Of a stretch of 64,000 bases of DNA, positions 1 through 12,039 are shown piece by piece. A program made the translations under genes and the position numbers. The notes under the pieces are model-generated. The model made no database searches and was not told the origin of the DNA. It was given only the letters and a program-made list of their open reading frames with translations. Origin of the DNA: Petunia secreta (Eukaryota; Streptophyta; Magnoliopsida; Solanales; Solanaceae); NCBI GenBank assembly GCA_029990175.1, contig JARKIP010000038.1, positions 22,699,501 to 22,763,500 on the forward strand, given 5' to 3'. Each line of letters begins with the position of its first letter. Position 1 is the first letter of the stretch.

Positions 1-849
1 TAAATCAATAGGGTAAAATTCAAAATTTTGGGTTATATATAAACTTTTGAAATCCCTCATTGGTACAAGGGAAAATTTTAGTATTATGATAAGGTTACAA
101 GTTTGAATCTCATGTGTGATATTTTTTAAATTTATTTGAATTACTATTAAGTTTCATTTAGCTTAAAAGCACTTTAAGACTTTCCCAAACGCTGAAACAA
201 GCCAAAATTGTTTAACAACTCATTTAACCAGCTTTAAGTCCTCCATCTTAATTCATCAGGCTAGACGGTCAAATATCTCAAATAAAAAATCTTTTACTGC
301 GCCACATGGTCCTTTTTCAAAGTGCTCGGGCTGCAAACCTAATGTGTAGATCTTGTTGCCATGATAAAACACTAACCATTTAAGTACGAATCCTAATACT
401 TTTGCATAATACAGGAGCTGAGTATAGCATTACCTATGTTTTGCACTGTAGCTGGTTATAATTAGCCTTTTAGAATTGTTGCAAAATGAAAGATTGGCTA
501 CAGTGGGACGTGATTCCGAAAAACTGAGAAACCAGTCAAAACTGGTGAGTTTAGCTTCTTGCTTCTTTATGGTCAAAATATTGCATCTTATGATTAGCAC
601 TACCATTCGGTAGCACAGTGCACGAACATCCGCGATCGAGTAGGGTTTAGGGAGCATCCTAGATGGTGTAATATAGGTAGTTTACCCTGATGCAAGAATC
701 ACTATCTAATTTCACGGCTTGAATCCGTAACCTTTAGATTATGCTTAGATAATTTTACCATTTCTAGCACTACCATTTGGCATTCAACAAGTACAGAAAA
801 TGAAGATGTTAACATTGGCAATAATGTTAGCATCTTCAATTTGGATGAA
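1..849. other. AT-rich flank, no gene recognised
   Basis: No coding, RNA or transposon signature that I can support. Short ORFs here have no recognisable motif. The right edge is the point where LINE similarity becomes readable; the LINE may start somewhat earlier but is too diverged to tell. Confidence 0.5.
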
Positions 850-1749
850 AGTATCAAATTGCTGAGCCACACCCTAAAAGTATGGGAGCGTGTGGTTGGA
901 ATGTGGATGATGATCGCTGTGTCTATTTCTGACAACTAATTTGGATCATGTCAGAACGATCAACTATGGAAGCCATCCATCTTGTAAGGAGATTGTTGGA
1001 GCAGTATAGGAATACAAAAAATGACATACATATGGTGTTTATTGACCTAGAAAAGACATACGATACAGTTCCAAGCAAAATTTTATGGAGATTCTTAGAG
1101 TCCAGAGGGGGTACGTGTGGCTTACATTACATCAATCAAAGAACATGTACAACAGAGCAAAGAGTCGAGTGTTAACAGTAGGAGGGGACTTGGGTCACTT
1201 CCCCATCGAGATGAGGCTGCACCAAATATAAACTCTCAGCCCATTTTTATTTGCCTTGGTGATGGACGAACTGACACGACATATTCAAGGGGAGGTACCG
1301 TGGTGTATGTTATTTGTAGATGACATAGTACTGATGGCCGAGACACGCGACGGAGTTAATGATAGACTAGAGGGCTGGAGGCAGACTCTGGAGTCTAAAG
1401 GGTTTAGGTTGAATAGCACTAAGACAGAGTACATGGAATTCAAGTTCAGCGATGCATCACTTGAGTCAGATGGGGAAGTGAGGATTGAGATACAAGTCAT
1501 CTCCAAAAGCGAAAGATTTAAGTATCTTGAGTCGACAATAGAAAGAAATGTAGAGATCATTGATGATGTCATGCAGCATATTGGGACACGCTGGATGAAA
1601 TGAAAGCTCGTATTTGGTGTCCTATGCGATAAGAATGTGCAACCAAAAGTTATAGCTAAGTTCCACAGACTGGTTGTTAGGCCGGCTATGTTGTACGGGG
1701 CAGAGTATTGGTCTGTTAAGAATACACACGTACAGAAGATGAGTGTAGC
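850..1749 (+). pseudogene. RTE-type LINE reverse transcriptase, segment 1 (5'-truncated, decayed)
   Basis: Remnant of the reverse transcriptase of a non-LTR retrotransposon. In order, across several frames, one reads SHTLKVWERVV (about 872-904), the RT core EAIHLVRRLLEQY and MVFIDLEKTYD (about 970-1064), VMDELTRHIQGEVPW, the catalytic-box remnant MLFVDDIVLM (F-V-D-D in place of F-A-D-D, about 1308-1337), then RLEGWRQTLESKGF and VVRPAMLYGAEYW (about 1672-1710). The frame changes near 1120-1250 and 1600, and in-frame stops are present, so it is dead. There is no 5' UTR or endonuclease domain, the usual 5' truncation of LINEs. The segment ends exactly at a CACTA insertion; its last bases AGC (1747-1749) are the target duplication. 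The reading resumes at 5985. Confidence 0.88.
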
Positions 1750-1769
1750 CACTACTAAAAAAACAGAGA

Positions 1770-2095
1770 TTTTCGACCGCCAAATCGGTCGAACAATGGT
1801 CGACATGTGGACCGATCTTCGACCGATTGAGGTGGTCGACCCAAATTAGGTCGAAATAGGCCTTCGACCGAAATTCGGTCGAAGTTCGACCGACTATTGG
1901 TCGAAGAACAAGGATCAAACTTTTTAAAGTGACCAGTTCTTCAACCGAAAATCGGTCGAAAGTCGGTCGACCTTCGACCGAATTTCGGTCGAAGGCCTAT
2001 CGATCGAATTTTGGTCGAAGGAGCTTTCGACCGACTTTCGGTCGAAAGGTTGGTAAATATTTTTGACCAACCTTTCGACCGAAAGTCGGTCGAAA
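1770..2095. repeat. Left subterminal palindrome array of the CACTA element
   Basis: More than a dozen copies of TTCGACC / GGTCGAA lie mostly back to back around AAAT or AAAAT spacers, forming small palindromes such as TTCGACCGAAATTCGGTCGAA (about 1864-1885). In the superfamily such subterminal repeats are binding sites for element-encoded proteins; that role here is inferred. The same motif recurs at the other end (5850-5945). Confidence 0.85.
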
Positions 2096-2382
2096 ACCTG
2101 TAAAAAACTGCAACATAAAATCTGAAATTAGCCCTACACCACCTGTAAATTCAGCAACACGCAGAAAAACCAGACAAAACACATTCATAAACGATATTCA
2201 ACAAAGCCAAACAATAGAAACAAGTCTTTCAACATTAGTTCTAGTGTTACAATTATCAAACAAACATAACAAACAGTTTAAGGTTCAACTATCACTACTA
2301 CTGGTTAGAACCCGAACTAGACTCGGCATCAGACTCAGACAACGAACGGTGTCGACGTCTGCTCTTCCGCTTTCCCGAACAA

Positions 2383-5003
2383 TCACCCTTTCCTTTGCCT
2401 TTTTTTTTGGTTAATGAGGATTTGTTGCATCATTTCATGCATTTCTCTTTGATGAGTCCCCTGTGCTAAGCGCATAGCTTCATTTTGTCTTTTCAGCTCT
2501 TCGATCTCCTCTTTCATCCGAGTCATTTCTGCAGGAGTAGCAGAGCTTGAAGGAGCAGTAGAAAACGAGCCTCTCGAAAGGGTACATTTTGGCTTTATTA
2601 AAAAAATAAAAGTTACTGGCAAAGATATGGAAGCTTACCTCTCGAAAGGGTACATCCATCAGCAGTGCACCGGGCCTCCTAGCCGAGCCTCTTCAGCGAG
2701 GTGAATCGGAAGATGCTCCATCACATTAAAGAACTCGGGGGGAAAGATCTTTGTCAGCTTAGTGGCGACTACAGGGAAGTTCTGTTCCAACAAGTTAAGA
2801 TTCTCTTCCTTCAATGTCATACTGCAAAGCTCTTTAAAAATAGGCTCGTCTCTGTTAGTGGTTTCAAAACTTTATCAGGCAAGCCATTGAATGCAACTGG
2901 GAGCAAGTTTTCCATGAATATGTGACAGTCGTGGCTTTTCATGTGATGCAGCTTTCCACCAGTCATATCAACACACCTTTCTAGGTTTGACGCATAACCA
3001 TCAGGCATCCTTAAATTACTCACCCACTCACAAATCATCCTTCTCTCATCCTCATCGAATGTATAACAAGCCTTTGGCATGAAAATTTTGTTGCCTTCGT
3101 GGATTACCTGTAACTCAGGTCGCCTACATAATAGTTGTAGGTCCAACCATGCATTCAAGTTGTCCTTTGTCTTGTTCCGGACATCCATCACAGTATTAAG
3201 GATAGCCTCAAAAAAATTCTTCTAAATATGCATTGGATCCAGATTATGGCGAAGAAGATTATCCTTCCAGTAAGGCAACTCCCAGAAAATGCTCTATTTA
3301 GTCCAATTATGTTCAACCCCATAACCAGGTGCTTTAGATGGCACTTCTTCAGTTACCTTAGGAAGCTCCTTAACCCTGTCTCATATCTCTATGCCTGATA
3401 ACATTCGAGGAGGCTCCTCAAAATCAACTTGATTCTTCATAAATGCACTAGTGTTATTCCTGAAAGGATGTTCCATTGGCAAGAATCGACGGCAACAGTC
3501 GAACCATGTGCATTTACCTCCATATTTTAAAGTGAAGGCTTTTTTATCTTCCATACAGTAAGGGCAAGAGAGCTTACCTGCAGTGGACCACCCAGACAAC
3601 ATCCCATAAGCTGGAAAGTCATTTATAGTCCACATCAAAGAAGCACGCATTTGGAAGTTCTGTTTCGTTGATATATCATAGGTTTCAACTCCTTCATGCC
3701 AAAGTATCTGCAACTCATCAAGCAAAGGCTGCAAATATACATCAATAGAGGCTTTCGGGTTATGTGGACCCGATATTATACAATTCAAAAACAGATAAGG
3801 ACTGGTCATGCACATTCCGGGAGGCAGGTTGTAAGGAGTGACAAATATGGGCCAACAAGAATAGGGCGTAGAGGAGACATCAAAAGGGGTGAACCCATCA
3901 GAACATAGACCAAACCTTACATTCCTTGGCTCACTAGCAAATGCTGGATACACTTGATCAAAGTGTTTCCATGCCTCACCATCAGACGGATGGGATAGAA
4001 TACCCGGCTGCTTGGTACGGTCATGATGCCATCTCATGTGTGGAGCAGAACTCATCGAAGCATACAACCTTTTTAACCGGAGTATAAGGGGCAAGTAATG
4101 CATCGACTTAACAGGCTTCGGCTTCTTTTTACGATTTTTCTCAGGCTTGTATCCAGGCTCCTCACAAAATCTACATGTCACGAGGTCTGCATCATCCTTA
4201 TAATACAACATGCAACCATTAACACAACAATGAATCTTCTCGGCAGAAAGACCCAAGAGGAAACCAACTTCTTAGTGTAGTAATAATTAGTTGGTAAGGC
4301 CATATTTGTCGGATTGAGTTCATTCATAAGGCCAATAATGGAATCCATGGCAGCTTGAAGAAATACTAAAATCTGATTTGATACTCATCAATCTAACAGC
4401 AACCGACAACTGGGAATGCACCGAGCCCTCATAAAATGGACGACTTGATTCCTCCAACCGTTTATAGAATTGATCCACCTCTTCATTGGGAATGTGCTCA
4501 ATGTTTGGCTGTGATGTATCCGGCTGAAGGGGATCATTAGCAGGGTACATCCCAAAAGCATCATTTACCATATCTTCCATTCTATACCCGGCTTCTTGGT
4601 CTGGTTCCACAACCGGAGAACTCCTACCGCCATGAATATTTTTAAGATTTCGAATGTGCTCCTGCAAGTCCCACGGCTCTCCATGATTATACCAAACGTA
4701 GTAATTTGGCATAAACCCCTTCTTATACAGATGTACCTCTACATTCTCCAAATCTTGTATCTTTAAACATTCGCATTTTTCACATGGACACCTAATTTTG
4801 CCATGCCTTAAATAATCGTCTGTGTTGCGGGCTATATCAAGAAATTCCATAACACCCGCTACAAACGAAGGCCTCAACCCCCGCCGCTCGGAAAAATTTC
4901 TATTATCCATCAACAAACGATGTCGATTAATGTCCAAATCTACACAAACATTGCAAGATTGAGAAACAATATGTATGATTTTTTTAAAATATAAGATTAT
5001 CAA
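2383..5003 (-). pseudogene. CACTA transposase (tnp2 family), broken
   Basis: Reading right to left on the minus strand: an N-terminal transposase-associated domain starting near 4907 (MDNRNFSERRGLRP, then a CPCEKCECLK zinc-ligand-like cluster and HLYKKGFMPNYYVW); the tnp2 core from about 4256 to 3400 (MRWHHDRTK, FGLCSDGFTPF, LSCPYCMEDKKAF); a DUF4218-like part (LPYWKDNLLRHNLDPMHI, then HMKSHDCHIFMENLLPVAF, FNVMEHLPIHLAEEARLGG, about 3300-2650); and a coiled-coil tail (EEIEELKRQNEAMRL). A frame change lies near 4260-4350 and in-frame stops fall near 3300, 3225 and 2660. The last is HC-stop-W where relatives have HCRW, consistent with CGA to TGA. The element is therefore unlikely to mobilise itself. 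Confidence 0.9.
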
Positions 5004-5849
5004 TTTTTAATTACTAAATTATAAAGTTTTATGTCATGCTTTGCCTAACGCAATAAATTTTTTATATTAGCTTGCCACTTTTTTGTAATCACTATAGCAA
5101 GATTAATGTTGTCGGGTTTGTTAATGCTCGCAACTTGTTTGATGAAATGCCCCAATCAAACAATATTTTCTTATAACAACCTATTAATTACTATTATCAA
5201 AGCAATTCAAACCAACAAAAACTTATTCGTTTTAGGCATAACATGTTCATCTTTTCAACAATACCAAAGCAACAACACATTCCAAACACCACTACCAAAC
5301 AATTCCAACAATCCCCAACAACTACAACAGTCCCAAACAACACAAACCTAACTTTATAAGAACTAACAACACCAAACAAGTACTTCAACATCAACAATAA
5401 CTACAATAAATAAATTAACTAATAATTAACTACCTATGCAACATTATAGGCCGAAATTAAAAAAAATTAAAAAATAATTAAATTCGGATTTAATAAAAAA
5501 AATTCAAAAACTTACCTCGAGGTTGATTTGTGCTCCAATAGCACCTAGTAATGATTCCCCACTAGTTATATGCTTAAGAACTACAAAAACCTTGAGTTAA
5601 AAAGTTAGGGTTTAAGTTTTAGAAATTAATTAAAATAACCCTAAAACTAAGAATTTACCTTGAATTTCTTGTTATATGTAGTGTTTAGGAGCGTAGAATG
5701 TGTTTGATTTTTTATTTTGGGGGTGGGTCATGGTGGTTTTCGGGTATAGAAGTTGGGAGGAGGGTTTTAGAGAGTGTTTTTGTATTTTGGGGAAGAAGAT
5801 AGAAATGGGGAATGGGGGTTCTGCCCCTAATAAAATCGGGCCTACCGAC

Positions 5850-5945
5850 CGCCCGTTCGACCGAAATTCGGTCGATAGGTACAAAAAAAATTTCTGTTCG
5901 ACCGAAAATCGGTCGAAATATTGGTTCGACCGATTTTCGGTCGAT
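5850..5945. repeat. Right subterminal palindrome array of the CACTA element
   Basis: Four TTCGACC/GGTCGAA palindrome units with the same motif as at 1770-2095, immediately inside the right terminal repeat. Between this array and the transposase (5004-5850) lies AT-rich sequence with no recognisable coding. Confidence 0.8.
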
Positions 5946-5981
5946 AGGTGGTAGTCGAAAATCACAGTTATTTTAGTAGTG

Positions 5982-6036
5982 AGCAGAGATAGAATCTTAG
6001 ATGAATGTGTGGACATACAAGGATGGATGTGATTAT
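5982..6036 (+). pseudogene. RTE-type LINE reverse transcriptase, segment 2
   Basis: A 55-bp island between two transposons. It encodes MCGHTRMDVI (6001-6030), the motif that follows the RT domain in RTE-type LINEs. It begins with the CACTA target copy AGC and ends with ATTAT (6032-6036), the left target duplication of the next insertion. Confidence 0.85.
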
Positions 6037-8796
6037 TGTTGACACCCAATTTTGTCCCGAAAATTTTAATTAATCATCTAAATAAAAGTCAATTTCAAAA
6101 TTTTAATAGTGAATTAATGAAATTTGGAAGAAAGGCTAAGTTTCGCAAAGCATAGCTAAGTTTTAGGCTACCTGTGCAACCCCTTCAATTTCCAATTAAC
6201 CTAAGAAAGGGCTAATTTTATTCCTATATCTTAAATTCAGCCTAGACATGCAACATCCCTATTTTGATAATTTAACTTAAAAAGGGAGCTAAATATGCAA
6301 GCCCATCCCAGTCCAGCCTATCTTTACAAAAACAATTACACACACCACACATAAACCCCTCCCCAATTCAGTACCCACGCAAAAAATCCCTAACCCGCAA
6401 CCCATTTCTAAACCTAATGACCCAATCAATTTCCCCCCAAATTTCAAACGAAAATCGGTCCAAAATCTTGCTCTCGTGGTCCCTCCATTTCCAAATCATC
6501 CTCATCGTACACCTTATCCATTTTATGTCCGTTAGGGGGTCGTTTTGGGTATCTTTCCCACAACCCTAGAACCCTAAATTTTTTACTGATATAAATAGAA
6601 GGCGAGAAGAGGAGAAAGGGGGATTTTCAGTTCTGGAGCAGCGGCAGGGAGAATGAGAGTGAGAGTGAGAGTTGGGTTTTAAGTTCTAGGGTTCAAATTT
6701 TAGAAAGAGAACATAGGAAAAGACACAAAAATAGCAGCATTCTTTGAGTTTAAATTATCGTTTAGTATCACTGTTTCTTCCATTGTTTTGGATTGGTATA
6801 TCGCGTTTTGTGTTCGAGTCGGTGCGTCGCTTTTGTTCGAGTAACATTCTTCGGATCCCTCGCCCCGGATCATTGCTCCGCAAAAGGTAATAATCCTCTC
6901 CTTTCCTTTATTTTCAGTTTCTGATTTCTTCATTTTTTTGGTGCTCTTGTTAGCTAGTTAAAACTCTAGTATGAAATCAATTACTGTATGCTTATAGATA
7001 TCGGATAAAGGAAGAGTGAATTAGTTTATTTCAAGTGTCTTGTATCTTAAAAGCATGTCTAGTAGTAGATGTTTCCTGTATCGGTTTCTTTTAGTCTTAA
7101 TTAGTTGGCAACATAGTCTAGGTGGTAATGGCTGTTTAAATAAAGCTAGGATAGAACTATTTTTATGAAGTTGAAAGTTTTACTGTTGTTCAAAGAGTCT
7201 TTTGGTTCAAGTTTTCAGGATGTATGTGAAATGTATGCAAGTTTCATGTGTGCTTATGTACTCAGATGGTATGTATGTGTGTTCATATCTTTTTGGCTTG
7301 TGTGTGAAGGTAGTTTAGGCGTTGGTCCTGTAGTTTCTGGTGTGAGAAGGTTTTTGTGTGTGAATGTTCAGTGTGATGTAAGGAGTTAAAGAGGGTGTTT
7401 TCATTGCTTCTGGTATATTGGGGTGCACGGAAAAGGTTAAGCTTTATCTTAGACTTTCTCTAGGTGCTGCAGGTGTATGTAGTTATTCTGGATATCCTTG
7501 GACGATCAGGGGATGCTGTAAGTTTTAGAGGAGAGTAGCAGGGGTGTTCTATGTAATGAATAAACTCTGTAGGTCTTGATGTTTGATGAGTTGATGCAGA
7601 GGTAAGGGGTTTTGTTTAGTTCAGTTCTTGGATTTGTGAAGATTGAATGAGGGAATAGGTAGCAGCAGGGTCAGTTTCCATGAGTTGGTGAGGATCTCAA
7701 GGGTTGGTCTTGGATGTTGAGGTTGGTTCAGGGAGTTGATGGGAGTTGTTTTGGTAAGCCTAGTCCTGGTAGTCCAGGAAGGTTTATGCAGTTATAGTTG
7801 TTCCAGGGTAGCAGCGCCTTAGTTGTTGTTCTGGTTGGCCTAGAGAGGATTTTTCAGGGCTGTTAGGTTGTTTCCTGTTTCTTGTGATGTTTTGGAGGAT
7901 CTGTGAGTTAAAGGTTGTTTCAGAGTATTCAAAAGAGCAGTAGTAGAGGGTGTTAATTTAGTTCTGGTAGTGAACGTAAGAATGTTCGGTTCAGTTGTAA
8001 GGAGTAGGTGAGGGTATGTGAGTTGAATGTTAGGTTGGTGGGATCAGTCGGCCTGCAGCAAGGTTTTTGTTTCCCTCTGGTTTCCTTTGTTGGACCTATC
8101 ATTGTCTTTGAAGTTGCCTGCCTATTCTTTCTAGACATCATGGCTTTAAATATTGCTTTGCCTTTACAACCACTTTAGTTATTTCCTTATTAAACTATTG
8201 CATCTAGTAATGCTTTCCTCTTCTTTCATGTTGTATATGATGGTAAATTGAACTTACTATTCAGTCTGCTAAGAATGAAGCTAAACATTTCAAGAATGGC
8301 ACAATGGCAATACTATTCTATATGTGTATTCGTTTATGATCCTGTCTTAATTTGTTCATCTGATTCGCATTGTTTAAGTTTCCCCTTATAGTTGCTAATT
8401 ACTTTTCTCTTTTATGTCTTAGCATGAACACCCTTTGGGACGAGTTGGTTAAAACTCAATTGGGATTGACACATTGGCTTGGAGCCGCATTAGGGTCAAA
8501 GCTCGGGCTCAAGTTTTCAAGATCTTTAGAAATTTTAGAAAATCCAAGGCTCTCGCGAGTTTGTCAAATTCCCGGGTTCTATCTTTAACTTTGCCTTCTT
8601 TTTTAGGATATTTATGTAAATAAATGTGTAAAATATTTTATTTATCAATAATATTTGATTGTTTGTATATTGCTTTACTTTATGTTCATTACCTTTTATT
8701 TTGAAGTCGTTATTTAATTTATTGCAAATTGGGGTCATCTTAGCAAATGCGTGCAAGTAAAAAAAAATATTTTTCAAATAAGCTTTTATTCGGTTA

Positions 8797-8834
<38 letters not shown>

Positions 8835-9157
8835 TATTATTTATTACTATTTTTAAATAATTCTTTCGCAAGAAAAGCGCACTTGTAAATATTTGGAAAC
8901 CTCTTGGATTAACTGTTGTTAACGGAATTTCGAAAGTGCCTTGAAAACCTTCTTTCGAAATTAACAAAACTTCTTACTCTAGAATCTCTGAAAGACTGCC
9001 TTTTTCCAAAAATGGAGTTTTGCACGCATTTGTTAATTTGGTTTTCTGTTTACCTTAAATTGGGTGGCGACTCCAAAAACTCCAAAAGAGTTAGTCCATT
9101 CAGTTGATATTCCTAAATAGTAGCCTTTCGGGGTTAATTTTTTTTGGGGGTTCAATA
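6037..9157 (+). repeat. 5' LTR of the non-autonomous Tat-like element
   Basis: 3121 bp, aligned by eye with 19934-23245. It has lost a block of about 260 bp that is present in the 3' LTR (around 21955-22235; the junction here is near 8133), and retains a short block near 7520-7580 that the 3' LTR lacks. It contains a (TTA)n microsatellite at about 8798-8850. No protein-coding frame is supported; ORFs here are incidental. Confidence 0.9.
6590..6597 (+). promoter_or_regulatory. TATA box in 5' LTR
   Basis: TATAAATA about 550 bp into the LTR, followed by a purine-rich leader. The same box is at 20490-20497 in the 3' LTR. It fits the U3/R promoter of an LTR retrotransposon. Confidence 0.6.
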
Positions 9158-9160
9158 GCA

Positions 9161-9178
9161 GGGCGACTCCGCTGGGGA
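9161..9178 (+). promoter_or_regulatory. Primer binding site, tRNA-Arg type
   Basis: GGCGACTCCGCTGGGGA lies 3-4 bases after the 5' LTR. It is complementary to the 3' end of plant tRNA-Arg as I recall it (ending CCCCAGYGGAGTCG plus CCA), with a mismatch at the first base (G for T). Confidence 0.65.
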
Positions 9179-12039
9179 GCGATAAAGGTTTTGACCATAA
9201 AGGTTTCCAATTATTTGCAACTAGCATGCCTAATTTATTTACTTTATTATATCTGTTTGTTTGATTTGTTAGAGAAAGCATGTATTAGATTTTATTTGTG
9301 CATAATCCGCATTCCGTTCATATTTCCTCCCTCACGGAGCCTGTCAATTCTCTTTCATATCCTCGATTTCATCACGGGAAGCCCGATTGATGGGCAATTA
9401 TACAGGAAGGGCATTGTCTTTCCTAACTCTTTGAATTTCTTTCGTGTCAGCAAAGTTAGTTGGGGTATGGTTTGCCTGGTTTGTCATGGCCGGTTTTACT
9501 AGTTTATGAGGCCAGGTTTATCCAGCATAGGTCGAATCAGCCTCAACCGTTAGCCCACTCTTAGAAGGAGATTAGGTCATGCATGCATATACACCTTAGT
9601 TTGGACCCGGTCCTTGGTACCGCCACCAGGAATTAAGAAACCGCCCTTTTGTTGACGGGTTATTGAATCCCAACGACACTGCATATTATGTGATCGTATG
9701 GATATTATAACGAATCCCAAATCATTTGCCATGTCAAAATTGAGAAGTTGACAATTATGTCGGTTTATTTTTATCTCATATGTTGTATTGACAAATGGCT
9801 TGCGTCGTTATAATAACCACATGTGCGTGCAACTTGACGATTAGGCTTACCTCTAGCACAAAGAGGCACCTTACAGGGTAGGACGCATTTGCATATTTAT
9901 TTATGCTCAACTACTTATGATTGTCACATGTTAATTGCCTGCCTTGCTTTATTTGCTCAAAATGCGTTAAATACTAGGTGTTGTTTGCTTGTGTGCAATC
10001 TTATGAATAACATGCAAACTAACATAGTTACCCTTTGAGGTTTCTTTGTTTTGTTTATTTTTCTAGCAGAAGTTTGATTTGTAAAGTAGTTGACCATGCA
10101 AATCACGCAAGATTCAAGATCTGATTGATGGTAGACGCTCTAGCTCGTGAACGATGCAATACCAGAAGCTAATGGCATTGTCCGAAAGAACTTGGCGATT
10201 GAACTTAGTAGCATTATTTTCAATTTTAATTCAGATTGAGGCCCTGAATTGCATTGTACTTTAGAGCTTATATTAATCTGAATCAACTCATTTTGAATTT
10301 ATGAAAGTTGAAATAAAATGCATCTCATTCTTATTATATTATTTACACTTGCATTTGTTTCTGTTTCAAAAGTAAAATTGATAAACCTGCCAAATCTTTG
10401 CTTGTGACGTATGGCAAAACAACTGAACAGTTTAAAAACAGCGCACTGAAAAGTTTTTGTCTCCGCTCTTTGGATATCGCACTATTTGTTAGAACTTTAA
10501 CTGGGGCAGTTTTTATTTGTTGGTATATGGCGTTGAAGCAGTGTTATTCGAATAAATGAAATGTACTTTAAGAATCCTTCAAGAGGATGATTGGAAAGAT
10601 GCAAAATGCGTAAAGAGTATTTAATGATTGTTAATAAGGCACAGTCTATATGCAATTTTGTCAAAATATAATTAGCAATGCATTTAGCAAGGAATTCAAG
10701 TGGAGGGACTTTCAAACTGGGGCAATCTGCATGCAGAACTACGCACAGTCTGATTCCCAAGGAGGGATAGGTAGGCTTCCCCATCGGGCTCGACCCTTTA
10801 ACATTTAAATTTTCATTTTCCCCCAAGAAGGGAAACTGGGGAAATTTTTTGCAAAACAAGTTGGAGATGAGAAAGATAATAACTGGGGCAGAATTTTGCA
10901 AGAAGCAGTGCTGGTTATTAAAGATGAATTGGCAAGAAATCTGTAATCGGCTAAGCAAAAAGTGCAAAGTCTAAGACAAAGAACGTTCAGTTTGTTTTAA
11001 AATATGTTACAAGTTTAAGTCAAGGAAAAATTTTCAAAATGCATCTTTAACTTTATTCGCATGCTTATTTCACTTGTTATATTGCATTAACATATTTTGT
11101 CTTGCCTCTATTTTTCAAAATCTATGCTATTTGAGTTCATGATCCAAGTTTCTGAAAATAATTCGCAAGTCCAAGTCCAATGAAGACGAGGACGCAGCAG
11201 AAGTAGCAAGATCGGGATGAAGTCTGCACAAATCAAACGCTTCCCCCCTCCCTCCCCAAAACTAACAATTATTCTTTGAGAGCAGGAACATGAAAGCTTG
11301 CAATGAAAGGATTATTCGCACTATGGATGAACAATTTATTGAACGCGCATTCAAAGTTGCCTTGCAGATTGCGTTGCATTGCCTTTTCATGACTTAAAAC
11401 GTTATGCTTTGCCATGAGTTATTGCCGAACAGGCGGCATCTCTACCTCTATGATTTTCATTCCCAAATAAGCAATAAAGCCGAGGCATGCGTTATGTTTT
11501 CAAATCACGCCAAAATAAGCATTGCCTTATTTTAATTGACAATCTGCTCAAGACCATCATTGCCTGGTTGTCTTGTCAATTGATTTATCAAATGGCTATT
11601 GCACTGATTACATTTCCGCACTGTTTTGCTTTGCACTTGCTTTAAATTCTGCTTTTATATTTGCTTTAAATTAATGTTTTGCTTTACTTTTTCAGGTCAA
11701 CCATCAGTTTCTCGGAGATTATTCGCCTTGTCGCATATGCAGCGCAAATCTATTTCTTTCTTTTTCATTATAGCCTTTGCTTTATTATTCACTCATTTTT
11801 CCAACGCATTTACTTTAAAATTGCAGGAATTGAACATCAGATTCAATATGAACTGAGAGAGCATTCAACACTTTGCATCACTATCAATACAAGCAACACC
11901 AATCAAGTTGACAACGCATATGATTCGGCTTGGCAGATCATTCAAACCTACTCTTGTGGCATCTAAGCATTACATTTGATTATTGCCGAAAAGGCAGCAC
12001 TTTTCTTTTCTCAAAATCTTAACATCGTGATAGAATTTA
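9179..12039 (+). other. Non-coding interior of the Tat-like element
   Basis: No gag, protease, RT or integrase motif in any frame. The motif AACTGGGGCA recurs at about 10499, 10714 and 10880 (and at 19560 beyond the nested element); the reason is unknown. The stretch is AT-rich with scattered short ORFs that I do not support as genes. Confidence 0.7.

Larger units (their letters stand above)
1750..5981 (-). mobile_element. CACTA (En/Spm-type) DNA transposon, 4232 bp
   Basis: The left end begins CACTACTAAAAAAAC and the right end, read on the minus strand, begins CACTACTAAAATAAC. The 3-bp target duplication AGC lies at 1747-1749 and 5982-5984. Both subterminal zones are packed with TTCGACCGAAA-type palindromes, as expected of binding arrays in this superfamily. 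A degraded transposase lies on the minus strand. Removing the element plus one AGC rejoins the flanking LINE reading frame (K-M-S-V-A-E), which independently confirms both ends. Confidence 0.95.

Noticed and set aside
430..657. 75-codon minus-strand ORF
   Set aside because: No recognisable domain, no splice or start context; likely chance.
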